DNA of 64,000 nt from Bacillus sp. FJAT-27225 (GCF_001685025.1 NZ_MAYU01000012.1:434001-498000); one strand, 5' to 3'; shown: positions 35,297 through 44,379, counted from the stretch's first letter. Numbers and translations: made by a program. The notes: generated by a model not told the origin, from the letters alone.

Positions 35297-37042
35297 TTAG
35301 ATTTGCGCTTTAAGCCACATGACTTGATAAGGAGAAAGGCAGATATTAATAATTCCATCTCTGACATCGATAATTTCTCCCGAAACAATATCATGAAATG
35401 CATGTAAATTCCTTGCTCTAAACCCCATGAATGTTTGCTGGACAGAAACAGGCCTGTTTGAAACGTTAATGATGACTAAAATTTCTTCCTGTTGGTCCGG
35501 AGAAATCCTCATAATAGAAAATAGACGATTATCAAAAAATAAGACTTTTTGTGCAGCATTCGGATGAAATGCCTTTTCTGCCTTCCGTAGTGCAATCATT
35601 TTTTTGAATCTCGTGAAGACCTGCGAGCGAATAGTTTTTGGATTTTTGAGCTCTTCCACCAATTTTTCCTTATTCAATCTTTCCCGATTAATAGAGCGAA
35701 ATCGTCCTGTTTTCTCCACACCATTCAAATCATTTCCTGAACCTAACAAACTATGAATATAGATTCCCGGTACCCCCATCATGGATAATAAAATGGACTG
35801 TGCCGCAATAAATCTAGCGACCTTCACATCCTGGCAATCACCCGGTTGAGAGATTCCTTCCAAATAATTAATATTTAGTTCATAAGGACTTTTTGTACCG
35901 TCACCATTATCTTTATACGAGACGAACCCGCCATTTGCGATTACCTTGTCAACCATGCTTTGAATTTGCTTTTCTGGTAGGATTCCTTCTACAGGCCGAA
36001 CCCCAATCCCATCATGGGAAGCCAGAAAATTAAAAAAGGTAGTTGTTTCAGAGGTTGGCTCCAATGAATCAGCCCATTTTAACAAGTAGGAGGCATCTCC
36101 CTGTTGGAACGAAAATAGGGTTAAAGGCGGTAAAGGAAATTGATAAACCATATGTGCTTCGTTATAACCATTACCAAAATAGCTGATATTGTCTTCATGT
36201 GGCACATTAGTTTCGGAAATAAGAATCGTGCCAGGAGCTACGGCATCCAATACGGTTCGATAGATTTGAATAATAGCATGGGTTTCTTCAAGGTGGATGC
36301 AACTGGTACCCTGTTTTTTCCAAAGAAAACCAATGGCATCCATTCTGATAAACCTGGCACCTTTTTGAACATAGAAAAGGAGCACTTCTAAAATAGCCAA
36401 AAATACCTTTTCATTTTCAAAATTCAGATCTATTTGGTCTTCACTAAAGGTAGTCCAAATATACTTGGTACCCTTGCTGGTTTCAAACTTAGTTAATAGC
36501 GGCAGGGCTCGAGGCCTTGTTACCTTGCTATAATCGGCATTTGGGTTGGCTGCAATAAAAAAGTTTTCGAATTCTGGATTCCCTTTTAGATATTCTTGAA
36601 ACCAATCACTTTTTTGGGAGATATGATTAATGACTCCGTCAAACATTAAATCATACTTTTGGGAAAGGCGAAAAATATCATCCCAATCTCCTAACTCCAG
36701 ATTGACCTGTTTATAATCGATGACAGAAAATCCATCATCGGATGAATATGGATAAAACGGCAATAGGTGTACAGAACTTAAATCCTTTTGTACGAATTCA
36801 TTGAGAAATTCCGATAATGTTTGCAAAGGAAATTTTCCTGTTTCCTTTATCGAGTCACCGTAAGTAATTAACATGATATCGTTTTCATCCACCCACAAAT
36901 TTTTGGGCGTTATTTTTCCGTAAGGATATTGTTTGATTAAAGTTTGGATACTTGCATAAATTGTTATTGCTTTGTTTTCACCGTATACCAAAGAGAGTTT
37001 ATCCAGTATTACAACGGATTCTTCCTCGTTGAATTTTCCCAC
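35297..37042 (-). CDS. GH13_18 phosphorylase, sucrose/glucosylglycerate phosphorylase type
   Basis: 581 residues. GH13 catalytic triad in order: nucleophile Asp in RMDAIGFLWKK (about 234), acid/base Glu in ISETN (about 275), and stabiliser Asp in ASHDGIGVRP (about 343). HLLPFYPYSSDDGFSVIDY is a signature of sucrose phosphorylase-like enzymes. The subfamily includes glucosylglycerate phosphorylase, which yields glucose-1-phosphate and glycerate. A glycerate kinase nearby makes that the better guess than sucrose. First gene of its operon. Confidence 0.85.
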   Translation of the reverse strand: MGKFNEEESVVILDKLSLVYGENKAITIYASIQTLIKQYPYGKITPKNLWVDENDIMLITYGDSIKETGKFPLQTLSEFLNEFVQKDLSSVHLLPFYPYSSDDGFSVIDYKQVNLELGDWDDIFRLSQKYDLMFDGVINHISQKSDWFQEYLKGNPEFENFFIAANPNADYSKVTRPRALPLLTKFETSKGTKYIWTTFSEDQIDLNFENEKVFLAILEVLLFYVQKGARFIRMDAIGFLWKKQGTSCIHLEETHAIIQIYRTVLDAVAPGTILISETNVPHEDNISYFGNGYNEAHMVYQFPLPPLTLFSFQQGDASYLLKWADSLEPTSETTTFFNFLASHDGIGVRPVEGILPEKQIQSMVDKVIANGGFVSYKDNGDGTKSPYELNINYLEGISQPGDCQDVKVARFIAAQSILLSMMGVPGIYIHSLLGSGNDLNGVEKTGRFRSINRERLNKEKLVEELKNPKTIRSQVFTRFKKMIALRKAEKAFHPNAAQKVLFFDNRLFSIMRISPDQQEEILVIINVSNRPVSVQQTFMGFRARNLHAFHDIVSGEIIDVRDGIINICLSPYQVMWLKAQI

Positions 37043-37062
37043 TTAAATCACCCTTTATTTAC

Positions 37063-37113
37063 ATTATAAGCCTTAAAATTAGTACAATTTTACTTATCAC
37101 TATTGTTAATAGT
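37063..37113 (-). promoter_or_regulatory. Promoter region with palindrome, phosphorylase operon
   Basis: Minus-strand -10 box TATAAT (37063-37068, read in reverse) with no good -35. About 30 bases upstream is ACTATT-gtt-AATAGT (37099-37113), a palindrome well placed for an activator such as the CdaR-type regulator. Confidence 0.35.
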
Positions 37114-37150
37114 ACACAAAAGCTATGACAACTACCATATTACTAAAAAC

Positions 37151-37181
37151 AAAAAAACCTTATGAATTTTAAGGTTTTTTT
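37151..37181 (-). terminator. Terminator of the CdaR-type regulator gene
   Basis: AAAAAACCTT / AAGGTTTTTT hairpin with a T run on both strands, 20 bases after the regulator stop. Confidence 0.8.
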
Positions 37182-37200
37182 ATTCTTGGTAACAAAATCT

Positions 37201-38400
37201 TTAATTGTTAATACTATAAAAAGAAAGCGCGGCATGTAAAAGAACGGCATCGGAAAACTTCCGTGGATCATAACCGGTAAGTTCTTTTATTTTCTTTAAG
37301 CGATATTGAACCGTATTCTTATGAACAAAAAGCTTTTCTGCTGTTTCATTGATAGATTGGTTCGATTGGAAAAAGACTTCCAAAGTTCTAACCGAAAACT
37401 CCATTTCCGGATAATCTTTTATTCTTAGGATTCTATCAATGAAATCATTACGGGATTCAAAAGAAATTTCTTCTATAAATGATTCTAATCCCAATTGATC
37501 ATAAAATGTGATTCGCTTATTCTTCTGCGCGATGGCAACTGCTCTCATCGCTTCCTTATAGGATTTTGGAATTCCTCCCATTTCCGGATGATGCCTCCCG
37601 ATACCAACAGAAACATCTAATTGATGTTTTTCCTTTAATAAAGTAACAACATTTTTTAAACGTGATTCAATCATTGTCTTTTGAAGTTTACTATCTATAT
37701 TTGTATCAATCGTCAGTACAATGATAAATTTTGAACTTTCTGATGAAAAGACAATATCCTGCTTCTCATACTTAAATTGATTTTCAATTGTTTTTTGGAT
37801 TGTTCTCCTAAGCTTTTGAATTTCCAGCTCACCCTCGACATTTGCTTGAGAGCTTTTTAGTTTATGATAAACATAATCATTAAAATCATTTAGTTTGATT
37901 ATGACCGCAACTCTCGGTAAATGAACATTAATTCCTAATATCCAGCCTCTTGCAGCAAATAATTTATCGTTCTCCCAATTCGCGGAAATCCATTCATCAG
38001 TAAAAGACTCCTTCGCTCGAATTTCAAGATCGGTTTGCTTTTCCAGGTAGGCTTCCTTCAATAATATCTCGGCCATCTTTTTAATTACTTTGCCAAACGG
38101 ATCTACAACTTTCTCTGGGCCCGTTATTCCAATGACTCCTACAATCTTACGATTCACAAAAACAGGAAGATTAATTCCTGGCTTAGCTCCCTTCAACAAA
38201 TTTGACTCCGTAATTACCACTTTATGACCAGTTTGAATTGCCTCAAGCGCGCCTTCATGAATATCTCCGATTCTCGTTCTATCAATACTGGCAATAATTT
38301 TACCATCTTTGTTCATAAAGTTAATATTGCGATTAATGATTTTCTCCATTTCCTCGACGATTGATTGTGCTATCTCTGGTGTAATATCCATTCGAATCAC
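37201..38400 (-). CDS. CdaR-family sugar-diacid/glycerate-responsive regulator
   Basis: 399 residues. The N-terminal diacid-recognition domain (EIAQSIVEEMEKIINRNINF, KPGINLPVFVNRKIVGVIG) and the C-terminal PucR-type helix-turn-helix (SINETAEKLFVHKNTVQYRL) are both visible. CdaR of E. coli responds to glucarate, galactarate and glycerate, which fits a glycerate-glycoside locus. It is divergent in function but on the same strand as the operons it probably controls, with its own terminator. Confidence 0.88.
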   Translation of the reverse strand: MIRMDITPEIAQSIVEEMEKIINRNINFMNKDGKIIASIDRTRIGDIHEGALEAIQTGHKVVITESNLLKGAKPGINLPVFVNRKIVGVIGITGPEKVVDPFGKVIKKMAEILLKEAYLEKQTDLEIRAKESFTDEWISANWENDKLFAARGWILGINVHLPRVAVIIKLNDFNDYVYHKLKSSQANVEGELEIQKLRRTIQKTIENQFKYEKQDIVFSSESSKFIIVLTIDTNIDSKLQKTMIESRLKNVVTLLKEKHQLDVSVGIGRHHPEMGGIPKSYKEAMRAVAIAQKNKRITFYDQLGLESFIEEISFESRNDFIDRILRIKDYPEMEFSVRTLEVFFQSNQSINETAEKLFVHKNTVQYRLKKIKELTGYDPRKFSDAVLLHAALSFYSINN

Positions 38401-38825
38401 CTGCAGCTTTAGTCTTCTCTAAATATAAATTGTACCATAAGAAGAAATTTCCCCCAAAAAAGTTAACTTATTTCATTTATGGAGATTTTAGTTTCTAGCA
38501 TACGAATTGTTGCTGATAAAGAATGCTTCTGCCATTCCAGCTGGCGACATGGTAAATGGCTAAAATTTACACCAGAACAAAAACAACAGGGCGATACAAT
38601 CTTCCTGTCGTAATCTATGAAGTGCTCTATGGTGACACCATCCCAAACCGGAAACAATCAAAGGTGCAAATTGGAACATTGCCAGTGCCTTTCTGGCCTG
38701 GTCACATTTCTCTTCTTACAACATTGGAAAACGATTCCGGTATATCTTTTTATTGCGACATTGCCATACAGCCAATTCAGTTATGTAGAAGGCTTTCTGG
38801 ATATGAAATCGGCCAACTGGCTAAT
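38401..38825. other. Intergenic stretch, nothing firm recognised
   Basis: A 122-codon plus-strand frame runs from 38556 into the IS21-type end repeats but has no family features; I do not call it a gene. It is probably residual mobile-element DNA. Confidence 0.4.
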
Positions 38826-38965
38826 GGCCTGAGTATTGCGGAGAGAATGAGCCAGGTATGCATAGTTTTGAGCCAGCGATTGCGGACAAATGAGCCAGTA
38901 ACTGCAGGGGGAGAGCCATTTTAATAGCCATCAGAGGCATGAAATTCTCTGATGGCTATCCTCTC

Positions 38966-39169
38966 TTACTTGAAATCTTTGCCCTCTAAATGATGTTCTA
39001 TAATGTCTAGTGCTATTTTCACCAACTCATCTTTATCTATTTCACCTTCCTCTTCAACCATCAGGCATAACGGAAGAAGAGTGCTTTCGAGTTCGATGAG
39101 GACTTTTTCTGGTAAGTATCTGTGGAAGAAATAGGTGGCTATTCGATGTTCTACGTCTATTGGAGTCAT
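38966..39169 (-). CDS. Small accessory gene downstream of istB relic
   Basis: 67 residues, starting MTPIDVEHRIATYFF, acidic, no membrane segment. Its ATG overlaps the stop of the IstB relic (ATGA), so it was translationally coupled to the transposition helper. I do not recognise a family. It may be a passenger gene of this IS21-type element. Confidence 0.55.
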   Translation of the reverse strand: MTPIDVEHRIATYFFHRYLPEKVLIELESTLLPLCLMVEEEGEIDKDELVKIALDIIEHHLEGKDFK

Positions 39170-39264
39170 CTTGATGCCACCAGACTATGACGTTCTCTCA
39201 TGGAGACTTCTCCATCCATTAGTATTTTATAGGAATCATGGACTATACGGTCAAGAATCGCATC
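39166..39264 (-). pseudogene. C-terminal relic of IstB-like IS21 helper ATPase
   Basis: DAILDRIVHDSYKILMDGEV then SMRERHSL matches the IstB C-terminus (AILDRIVH...). It starts abruptly inside the ROK gene, so everything upstream of it has been deleted. Confidence 0.65.
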
Positions 39265-39835
39265 TTTCTCCCCACCGTTCCTCGATTGCCGGGCCAGCAG
39301 CCAAGCCCTCCAGGCAATCGCCATGATAAGGACATTTCCCTTTGTAACTGTCATTCGGATGACGCCTAACCAAGATATGACCCATTTCAGGATGGGACAA
39401 ACCTTGAAGCAGTTTGCCTTGAACCACAGCGCCTGCGCCAATTCCAGTTCCCACCGTCATGTACAAACAACTGTCTAATCCTTTAGCAGCGCCGTGAACC
39501 GTCTCCCCAAGGGCGGCTACATTCACATCAGTATTGAAACCAATCGGTACGGAAAAGGCATCCTTCATTGCCCCAACAATATCAAAGTTTCTCCAGGGCA
39601 ATTTAGGAGTAGAGGTAATCCTTCCATATGTCGGGCTTTCCCGATTGATATGAACGGGACCAAATGAGCCAATACCAATTGCGTTCAATTTATATTTTTT
39701 GAAAAATGACATTACCTCCGCCATCGTTTCCTCTGGAAAAGTTGTTCAAATCTTGATTCGGTCAACTATACGGGCGTTTTCGTCTCCTACCGCACAAACG
39801 AATTTTGTTCCTCCAGCTTCAATTGCACCAAACAT
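39265..39835 (-). pseudogene. Truncated ROK-family sugar kinase (fructokinase type)
   Basis: The N-terminus MFGAIEAGGTKFVCAVG is the ROK phosphate-binding motif. An in-frame TGA interrupts it at 39746-39748, then it continues with GIGSFGPVHI, YMTVGTGIGAGA and HPEMGHI, plus the zinc-type motif CPYHGDCLEGLA. It is cut at about residue 190 after GPAIEERWGE by the IS21 remnant, losing the C-terminal third. It neighbours a broken manA, as fructokinase and mannose-6-phosphate isomerase genes often do. Confidence 0.85.
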
Positions 39836-40187
39836 GTTAAGTCCCCCCAGATCAATTATTTTTAAAAGCATGATGGTTCATGCTCTTTCAGAGAATGATA
39901 TGAAATTGACATGTCACGACTTCAATCCTGAGAGTAGAACTCTCCTTCAGTAATGCCAATTCCCATATGATTACCTTTTTAATTCCTTTCCCTTGGTGAT
40001 TCCAAAGCCTATGAGAACTTTTTTTGGGATTTAGCGCATGAATAAAACGGCACTCCTTTAGCTAAATGAACTGTACCCCGAATAATGGACACTTTGAAAA
40101 AAAGCGTCCGTTATTCGGGGCTTTTTGTGTTCTTAGAACCAGAACCCGTTTATAATCACATGAGAGATATGAGCGGAGGAAATAAGG

Positions 40188-40616
40188 TTGAGTAAGATAA
40201 TATTTAATGAAATACAAATGAAACAATTAGAAGCTAACCCTAACGTGGAACATGTATCCGAACGTTCCATTGCTTATACATCTGATTTTAAAGTTAAATC
40301 AGTTAAAGAATATTTGACTGGGAAGAGTCCTTCCCAGATATTTATTGAACACGGTTTTGACCTACAAGTAATTGGCTCCCAAAAACCTAAGCAATGTCTT
40401 AGAAGGTGGAGGAACACCTTTAATGAATTTGGCGAGGATGGGCTCCTTACGGAACGTAGAGGGAAAGGGAGCTCCGGCAGACCGTCATCAAAGGAACTCA
40501 CTGTGGAAGAAAGCCTAAAGAAGGCAGAAGCACGTATTAAGTATTTGGAGGCTGAGCTGGAATTTTTAAAAAAGTTAGAAGAACTCGAAAGGCAGGCATC
40601 AAAGAAGAGGAAGTAA
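40188..40616 (+). CDS. IS150-type transposase OrfA
   Basis: 142 residues. HTH segment FKVKSVKEYLTGKSPSQI, then a basic linker and a C-terminal leucine-zipper-like helix (SLKKAEARIKYLEAELEFLK). It starts at TTG with GGAGGAAATAAGG upstream. Near its end, A6G at 40568-40574 is the classic -1 programmed frameshift site that joins OrfA to OrfB in this group; the -1 frame stays open into orfB. Confidence 0.88.
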   Translation: MSKIIFNEIQMKQLEANPNVEHVSERSIAYTSDFKVKSVKEYLTGKSPSQIFIEHGFDLQVIGSQKPKQCLRRWRNTFNEFGEDGLLTERRGKGSSGRPSSKELTVEESLKKAEARIKYLEAELEFLKKLEELERQASKKRK

Positions 40617-40633
40617 CAAAAACAGATAAGTTC

Positions 40634-41517
40634 ATGTTAATTGAACAAGTCCTACGCAAGTATGGAATTACAGGTATGGTCACATATCTTTGTAAAATGG
40701 TTAGGGTAAGTCGAAGTAGTTTTTATACATGGCTTAAAGCTGAAGAAAGCAGGTTAGCCAGGAGAGAAAATGATCTTAAGGACTACGAACTTATCAAGGA
40801 AGTCTTCGATAAGAAGAAAGGAAAAGCAGGTGCTTTAGTTATAAAGATGATTCTGGAAAACGACAACCCAGTCATTATGAATCCAAAGAAAATCCGTCGA
40901 ATCATGAAGACTTTTAACTTGGTTGCCAAAGTTAGACAGGTAAACCCGTACCGTAAAATGGCCAAGGCCAATCAGGAGCATAAGACCCTTCCAAATATTC
41001 TAAACAGGAAGTTCGATCAAGAAGAGCCGGGAAGATTTATCTTACAGATATTACTTATCTTTATTATGGCCAAGGGAAACCTGCCTATTTGTCTTGTGTC
41101 AAAGATGGTTCAACTAGAGAAATAATAGTGTATCATCTGTCCACCAATCTAAAAATGGACATTGTTTATAGTACTCTTAAAAAGTTGGAACAATCCTTTG
41201 GTGGAATGGTACACCCTGAAGCAATGATCCACTCGGACCAGGGCTTCCATTACACTCATCCCGAATTCCAAAAGAAAGTGAAGGAAATGAAGTTAATCCA
41301 ATCCATGTCCCGGAAGGGAAACTGCTGGGACAATGCTCCAATGGAATACTTCTTTGGCCATATGAAGGATGAGGTGGAATATTCTGATTGCCAAACATTT
41401 AAGGAATTAGAGACTATAATCGGAAACTATATCGAGGAATACAACAATGATCGTTATCAATGGACATTAAACAAAATGACTCCGGCACAATACCGAAGTC
41501 ATCTAATAGCTGCTTAG
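40634..41517 (+). pseudogene. IS150-type transposase OrfB, frameshifted
   Basis: Integrase-core DDE transposase. The first part (KYGITGMVTYLCKMVRVSRSSFY) runs in one frame to EEPGR. The catalytic part (YLTDITYLYYGQGKPAYL; IHSDQGFHYTH; MSRKGNCWDNAPMEYFFGHM; EYNNDRYQWTLNKMTPAQY) is in another. A one-base loss near 41030-41035 (GGGAAGATTT where GGGAAAGATTT is expected) explains it. D, D and E are all present, so the break is probably recent, or a sequencing error. Confidence 0.85.
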
Positions 41518-41662
41518 TTAAGGACCTTTTTTATTACTGTCCACTTTTTGGGGCATAGTTCAAAAGTTAAAGGGGTGCCGTTTTTTATTCAGTATTTTTT
41601 CTGAAGGAATAGAACTTCACTTGAGTTAACTAGTCCTTATCTGTTGTTGCGATTTTACAGTT

Positions 41663-41767
41663 TTAGTTTACAAATGGAGCATCACCATTTTTTGCAGCAA
41701 CCATAATGCTCATGATGACAAGTGTGCTGAGTGAACCTATTAATAGTCCGGCTAGTAAAAACAACAT
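41663..41767 (-). CDS. Small membrane protein, DUF3789-like
   Basis: 34 residues: MLFLLAGLLIGSLSTLVIMS then a short polar tail. One membrane helix with small-residue motif GxxxGS. A perfect AGGAGG site lies 7 bases before ATG 41767. Paralogue of 46851-46964 (shared pattern G..GS..TL..MS.M.AAK.GD), which supports real coding. Function unknown. Confidence 0.65.
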   Translation of the reverse strand: MLFLLAGLLIGSLSTLVIMSIMVAAKNGDAPFVN

Positions 41768-42080
41768 AATATTACCTCCTGCTTTCTTTTACATAGTCCG
41801 CAGGATGTTGTTGCTCGTATTCGGTAACTGGCTGGCATAGTTAAAAACTTTAGCCCCTACTAGTTTTGCGTCGCCACCTTTCAATGACTTTGCCTTTTCG
41901 TACGAACTATGTATATTAAAATGGTATATAATTTTGTTACTAATAGCAATGGGAGATTAGTAATAATAGGAATTTTGCCTCAAAAAGTACATTAGTCCTA
42001 GTATATCGGATCTTCACTACAGAACCTCTCCGCCATTTTCTATTTTGAATCTCAAATGGAATTTCCCCGGAGTTCGTCTC
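41768..42080. other. Intergenic stretch, nothing recognised
   Basis: AT-rich; no gene or clear terminator for the broken manA. It should contain the promoter of the 34-residue membrane protein. Confidence 0.4.
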
Positions 42081-43037
42081 CTAAGTGTGAGAGGCAATGA
42101 ATTCAGCTTTCCCCTGGAGTTGATACCTTTTAATTCCGTAAGGCAAAATAAAGTTGCTGCCCTTTTTTAGTTCAAACTTTTGGCCATCAAGAGTAAGAAC
42201 AGCTTCACCATCAAGGACACTAACCTGCATGAAATCAACCTCCATCTCTCGTAAGGACTTTCCATCCAAATTCCAGTGATAAACGGTAAAGTACTGCTCT
42301 TTCACAAGCTGTTTTTCGATAAGGCCCTCAAAAATCTCTTCTCTTTGCTCCATAGATGCCACTTGATGCGGAACTGAGGTTACTTGAAGAGAACGTTCAA
42401 GGTGCAATTCACGCTTGTTTCCTGTTGCATCGGTCCGGTTATAGTCATAAACGCGGTAGGTAATGTCCGAACTCTGCTGGGTTTCAAGGATAACAATACC
42501 TGCCCCAATTGCATGAATGGTGCCGCTTGGAACATAAAAGAAATCACCAGCCTTAACTTTTATACGTCTCAGCAATTTGTCCCATTCACCATGCTCGATC
42601 TTTTCTTCTAGTTCCTGCTGTGTTGTTGCATGATGTCCAAAGACAAGCTCCGCCCCTTCCTCAGCACTAATAATGTACCAGCATTCGGTTTTTCCGTAAG
42701 GCACCCCTTCTACTTCTCTGGCAAACCTGTCATCAGGATGGACCTGGACTGATAAATCATCAGCTGCATCAAGAATTTTGACCAACGGATACTCTTCTTC
42801 ATTTCCTGCTTGTTTATTAAATAATTCACCATGCTCTTTCCAAGCATCTGCTAATGTTTTTCCCGCTAAGGGACCGTTTTGAATAACACTGCCCCATTTG
42901 GAAGGGCTGAAATTACCCAAGCTTCACCTGTTTTTTCAACCAGGAATCTGATAGTTAAAATCAGTTTTTAATTTGCTCTCACCCCAAATTCTTTCCTGAA
43001 AAACTGGCTTCAAAAAAATCGGTTCACTCGTAAACAT
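42081..43037 (-). pseudogene. manA: Mannose-6-phosphate isomerase class I, frameshifted
   Basis: From ATG 43037 (site GTAGGAGGACAA) the N-terminus reads FTSEPIFLKPVFQERIWG, typical ManA, but a TGA closes this frame at 42936-42938. The conserved TGEAWVISALPNG then follows in a second frame, and from about 42890 the rest returns to the first frame (VIQNGPLAGKTL, ILDAADDLSVQVHPDD, GKTECWYI, FFYVPSGTIHAIG). Two small indels about 50 bases apart cause this. The zinc and active-site motifs are intact, so the damage is recent or is sequencing error. Confidence 0.82.
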
Positions 43038-43376
43038 TTGTCCTCCTACTTTCTCTAGCTGTAAAATTTCGTTTTATGTATAGAATTTAAGTTTCCTATG
43101 TCTTTTTCAATTAGATTCAGTATATCCTCAACGTCATCCGATTAGAGACTAGTGGGACATATTGTACTAATATTCTTTTCAACACGTTATTAACCATAAC
43201 CACAATTCTGTCGTGGCTCACCTTCAACAATAAACTTATACACTAATATACTTATTATTGTATATGGGGATTAAAAGTTAATAGGAACTAGGTAAGAGGA
43301 ATTTGAGCAGCTGATTGAAAAACTATACTATGACATAAGCACCTTGCTGTGACCTTCAAAAGGAGAGCTGATCGGG
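43038..43376. other. Intergenic region with manA promoter and gene-end relic
   Basis: It holds the leader of manA and a short plus-strand frame (EEFEQLIEKLYYDISTLL, about 43296-43352) closed by stops, probably a relic. The following multicopy gene has lost its N-terminus here; KGELIG of that gene is readable from about 43362. Confidence 0.4.
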
Positions 43377-44021
43377 ATGAAGCGGCTGATTCGCTTTTCG
43401 GCAAAGATTCCTGGCGTCTGCAATGCCAAAATCGGGACAATCCTGAAAGCGATTCATGCAGAATATGAGGAGAACGGAATATCCCGTTCCACATTCAAAC
43501 GGATAGTTCAAAAGGCAATTGGATTGGGCATCCTTACCGTTCATGAAACCGAGCGCAAAAATGGCTCGCAGTCGAGCAACTTGTATGTGTTCAACCGTTT
43601 TCCCTCGAATGAACCACCCAAACCGGAAAAATTGAACCCCCCAGAAACTAGCAGTCCTTTAAAACAAAAAAATCAAAATCTTAGTAAACATCCCGAACCC
43701 GTTGAGCTTGATTCCACATTTACAAACGATCGGGTTCTACCAGCTTTCATCCACCTTGTCCAATCCTTCTTCCCATCCGCGAAGACCATCGAGGGGTATT
43801 GGAGAATGGCAAGAATCGCTGCCTACCGTAACAACAAAGAAAACGAACCCGACACAATCATTGAAACAGCCATCCATGCCTTTAAGCAGCTTATCGGTAA
43901 ACTGAGGTCAAACAGATTCATCAGCAACCCATTCGCCTACTTTTACGGAATTCTCGAGAACAAATTCATGGAGCTGTACTTTGTGGAACTGGAAGAATTG
44001 GAGATGGAATCGTATTACTGA
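43377..44021 (+). CDS. Multicopy HTH 'cytosolic protein' (N-terminally truncated)
   Basis: 214 residues from the first Met, in fact lacking about 46 N-terminal residues compared with the copy at 25018. A winged-helix-type DNA-binding part (KAIHAEYEENGISRSTFKRI; ERKNGSQSSNLYVFNRFP) is followed by a proline-rich linker and a conserved C-terminal domain (YWRMARIAAYRNNKENEPD, NPFAYFYGILENKFMELYF). Best preserved of four copies in the window. It looks like a replication-initiator or regulator type of protein, but I know no function for the family. Confidence 0.65.
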   Translation: MKRLIRFSAKIPGVCNAKIGTILKAIHAEYEENGISRSTFKRIVQKAIGLGILTVHETERKNGSQSSNLYVFNRFPSNEPPKPEKLNPPETSSPLKQKNQNLSKHPEPVELDSTFTNDRVLPAFIHLVQSFFPSAKTIEGYWRMARIAAYRNNKENEPDTIIETAIHAFKQLIGKLRSNRFISNPFAYFYGILENKFMELYFVELEELEMESYY

Positions 44022-44315
44022 ACATTAAGGTATTGCAGTTGAATCGAGCCACTTATGTGGAGTTTTGGGCCATCGGTTGCGGAAAAACGAGCCACCATTT
44101 GCTCAGTTGGAAGCCAATAATGGAACAATCGCTTAAAAAAAGAGAATCAGAACCAAAGCGTAGCTGCTTGCCATTGACTGAAACGTCTACTTCTTATAAG
44201 TCGATGGCGGGGAAGTTGTCCTTGTTAGTATAGTTGTAGGTAAGCCTCTTTTGTTTGAGCTAACCTGCATTCATACCACTACATGGACAAGAGTAAAGTT
44301 AAGGGTGGCTAAAAG
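44022..44315 (+). repeat. Conserved 3' flank of the multicopy gene (second copy)
   Basis: Similar to 5636-5965. Contains the IS21-end-like motif at 44063-44093 (TTTTGGGCCATCGGTTGCGG, then AAAAACGAGCC). Confidence 0.6.
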
Positions 44316-44379
44316 ATTCTAAATACAGAACTACTGTGCATTCTAATCAAGGCTTTTTTAAGTATTCTACCTCCAAAAT

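Larger units (their letters stand above)
38826..39264 (-). mobile_element. Remnant of an IS21-family element
   Basis: It contains, on the minus strand, the last ~30 codons of an IstB-like ATPase, an overlapping 67-codon gene, and two end-type repeats at 38830-38856 and 38866-38897 (GAGCCAG.GATTGCGGA...ATGAGCCAG pattern). The istA gene and most of istB are gone. The junction with a ROK kinase gene is near 39264. Confidence 0.6.
40068..41562 (+). mobile_element. IS3-family element, IS150 group
   Basis: About 1.5 kb. Terminal inverted repeats TGAACTGTACCCCGAATAAT and its near complement ending in AGTTCA at 41562; both ends continue with TGGACA. It carries orfA and a frameshifted orfB. A likely 3-bp target duplication AAA flanks it. 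It is inserted in a terminator loop. Confidence 0.85.
40045..41586 (+). terminator. Terminator hairpin split by an IS element
   Basis: Left arm CGGCACTCCTTTAGC-TAAA (40048-40066) and right arm GTTAAAGGGGTGCCG-TTTTTT (about 41566-41586) would pair as a 15-bp stem with a TAAA tetraloop if the IS were removed. The IS sits exactly in the loop, with AAA as apparent target duplication. Confidence 0.65.

Noticed and set aside
38556-38924. 122-codon plus-strand frame starting MAKIYTRTKTTG
   Set aside because: Its second half is the IS21-type end repeat region, and no family is recognised; probably a chance frame.
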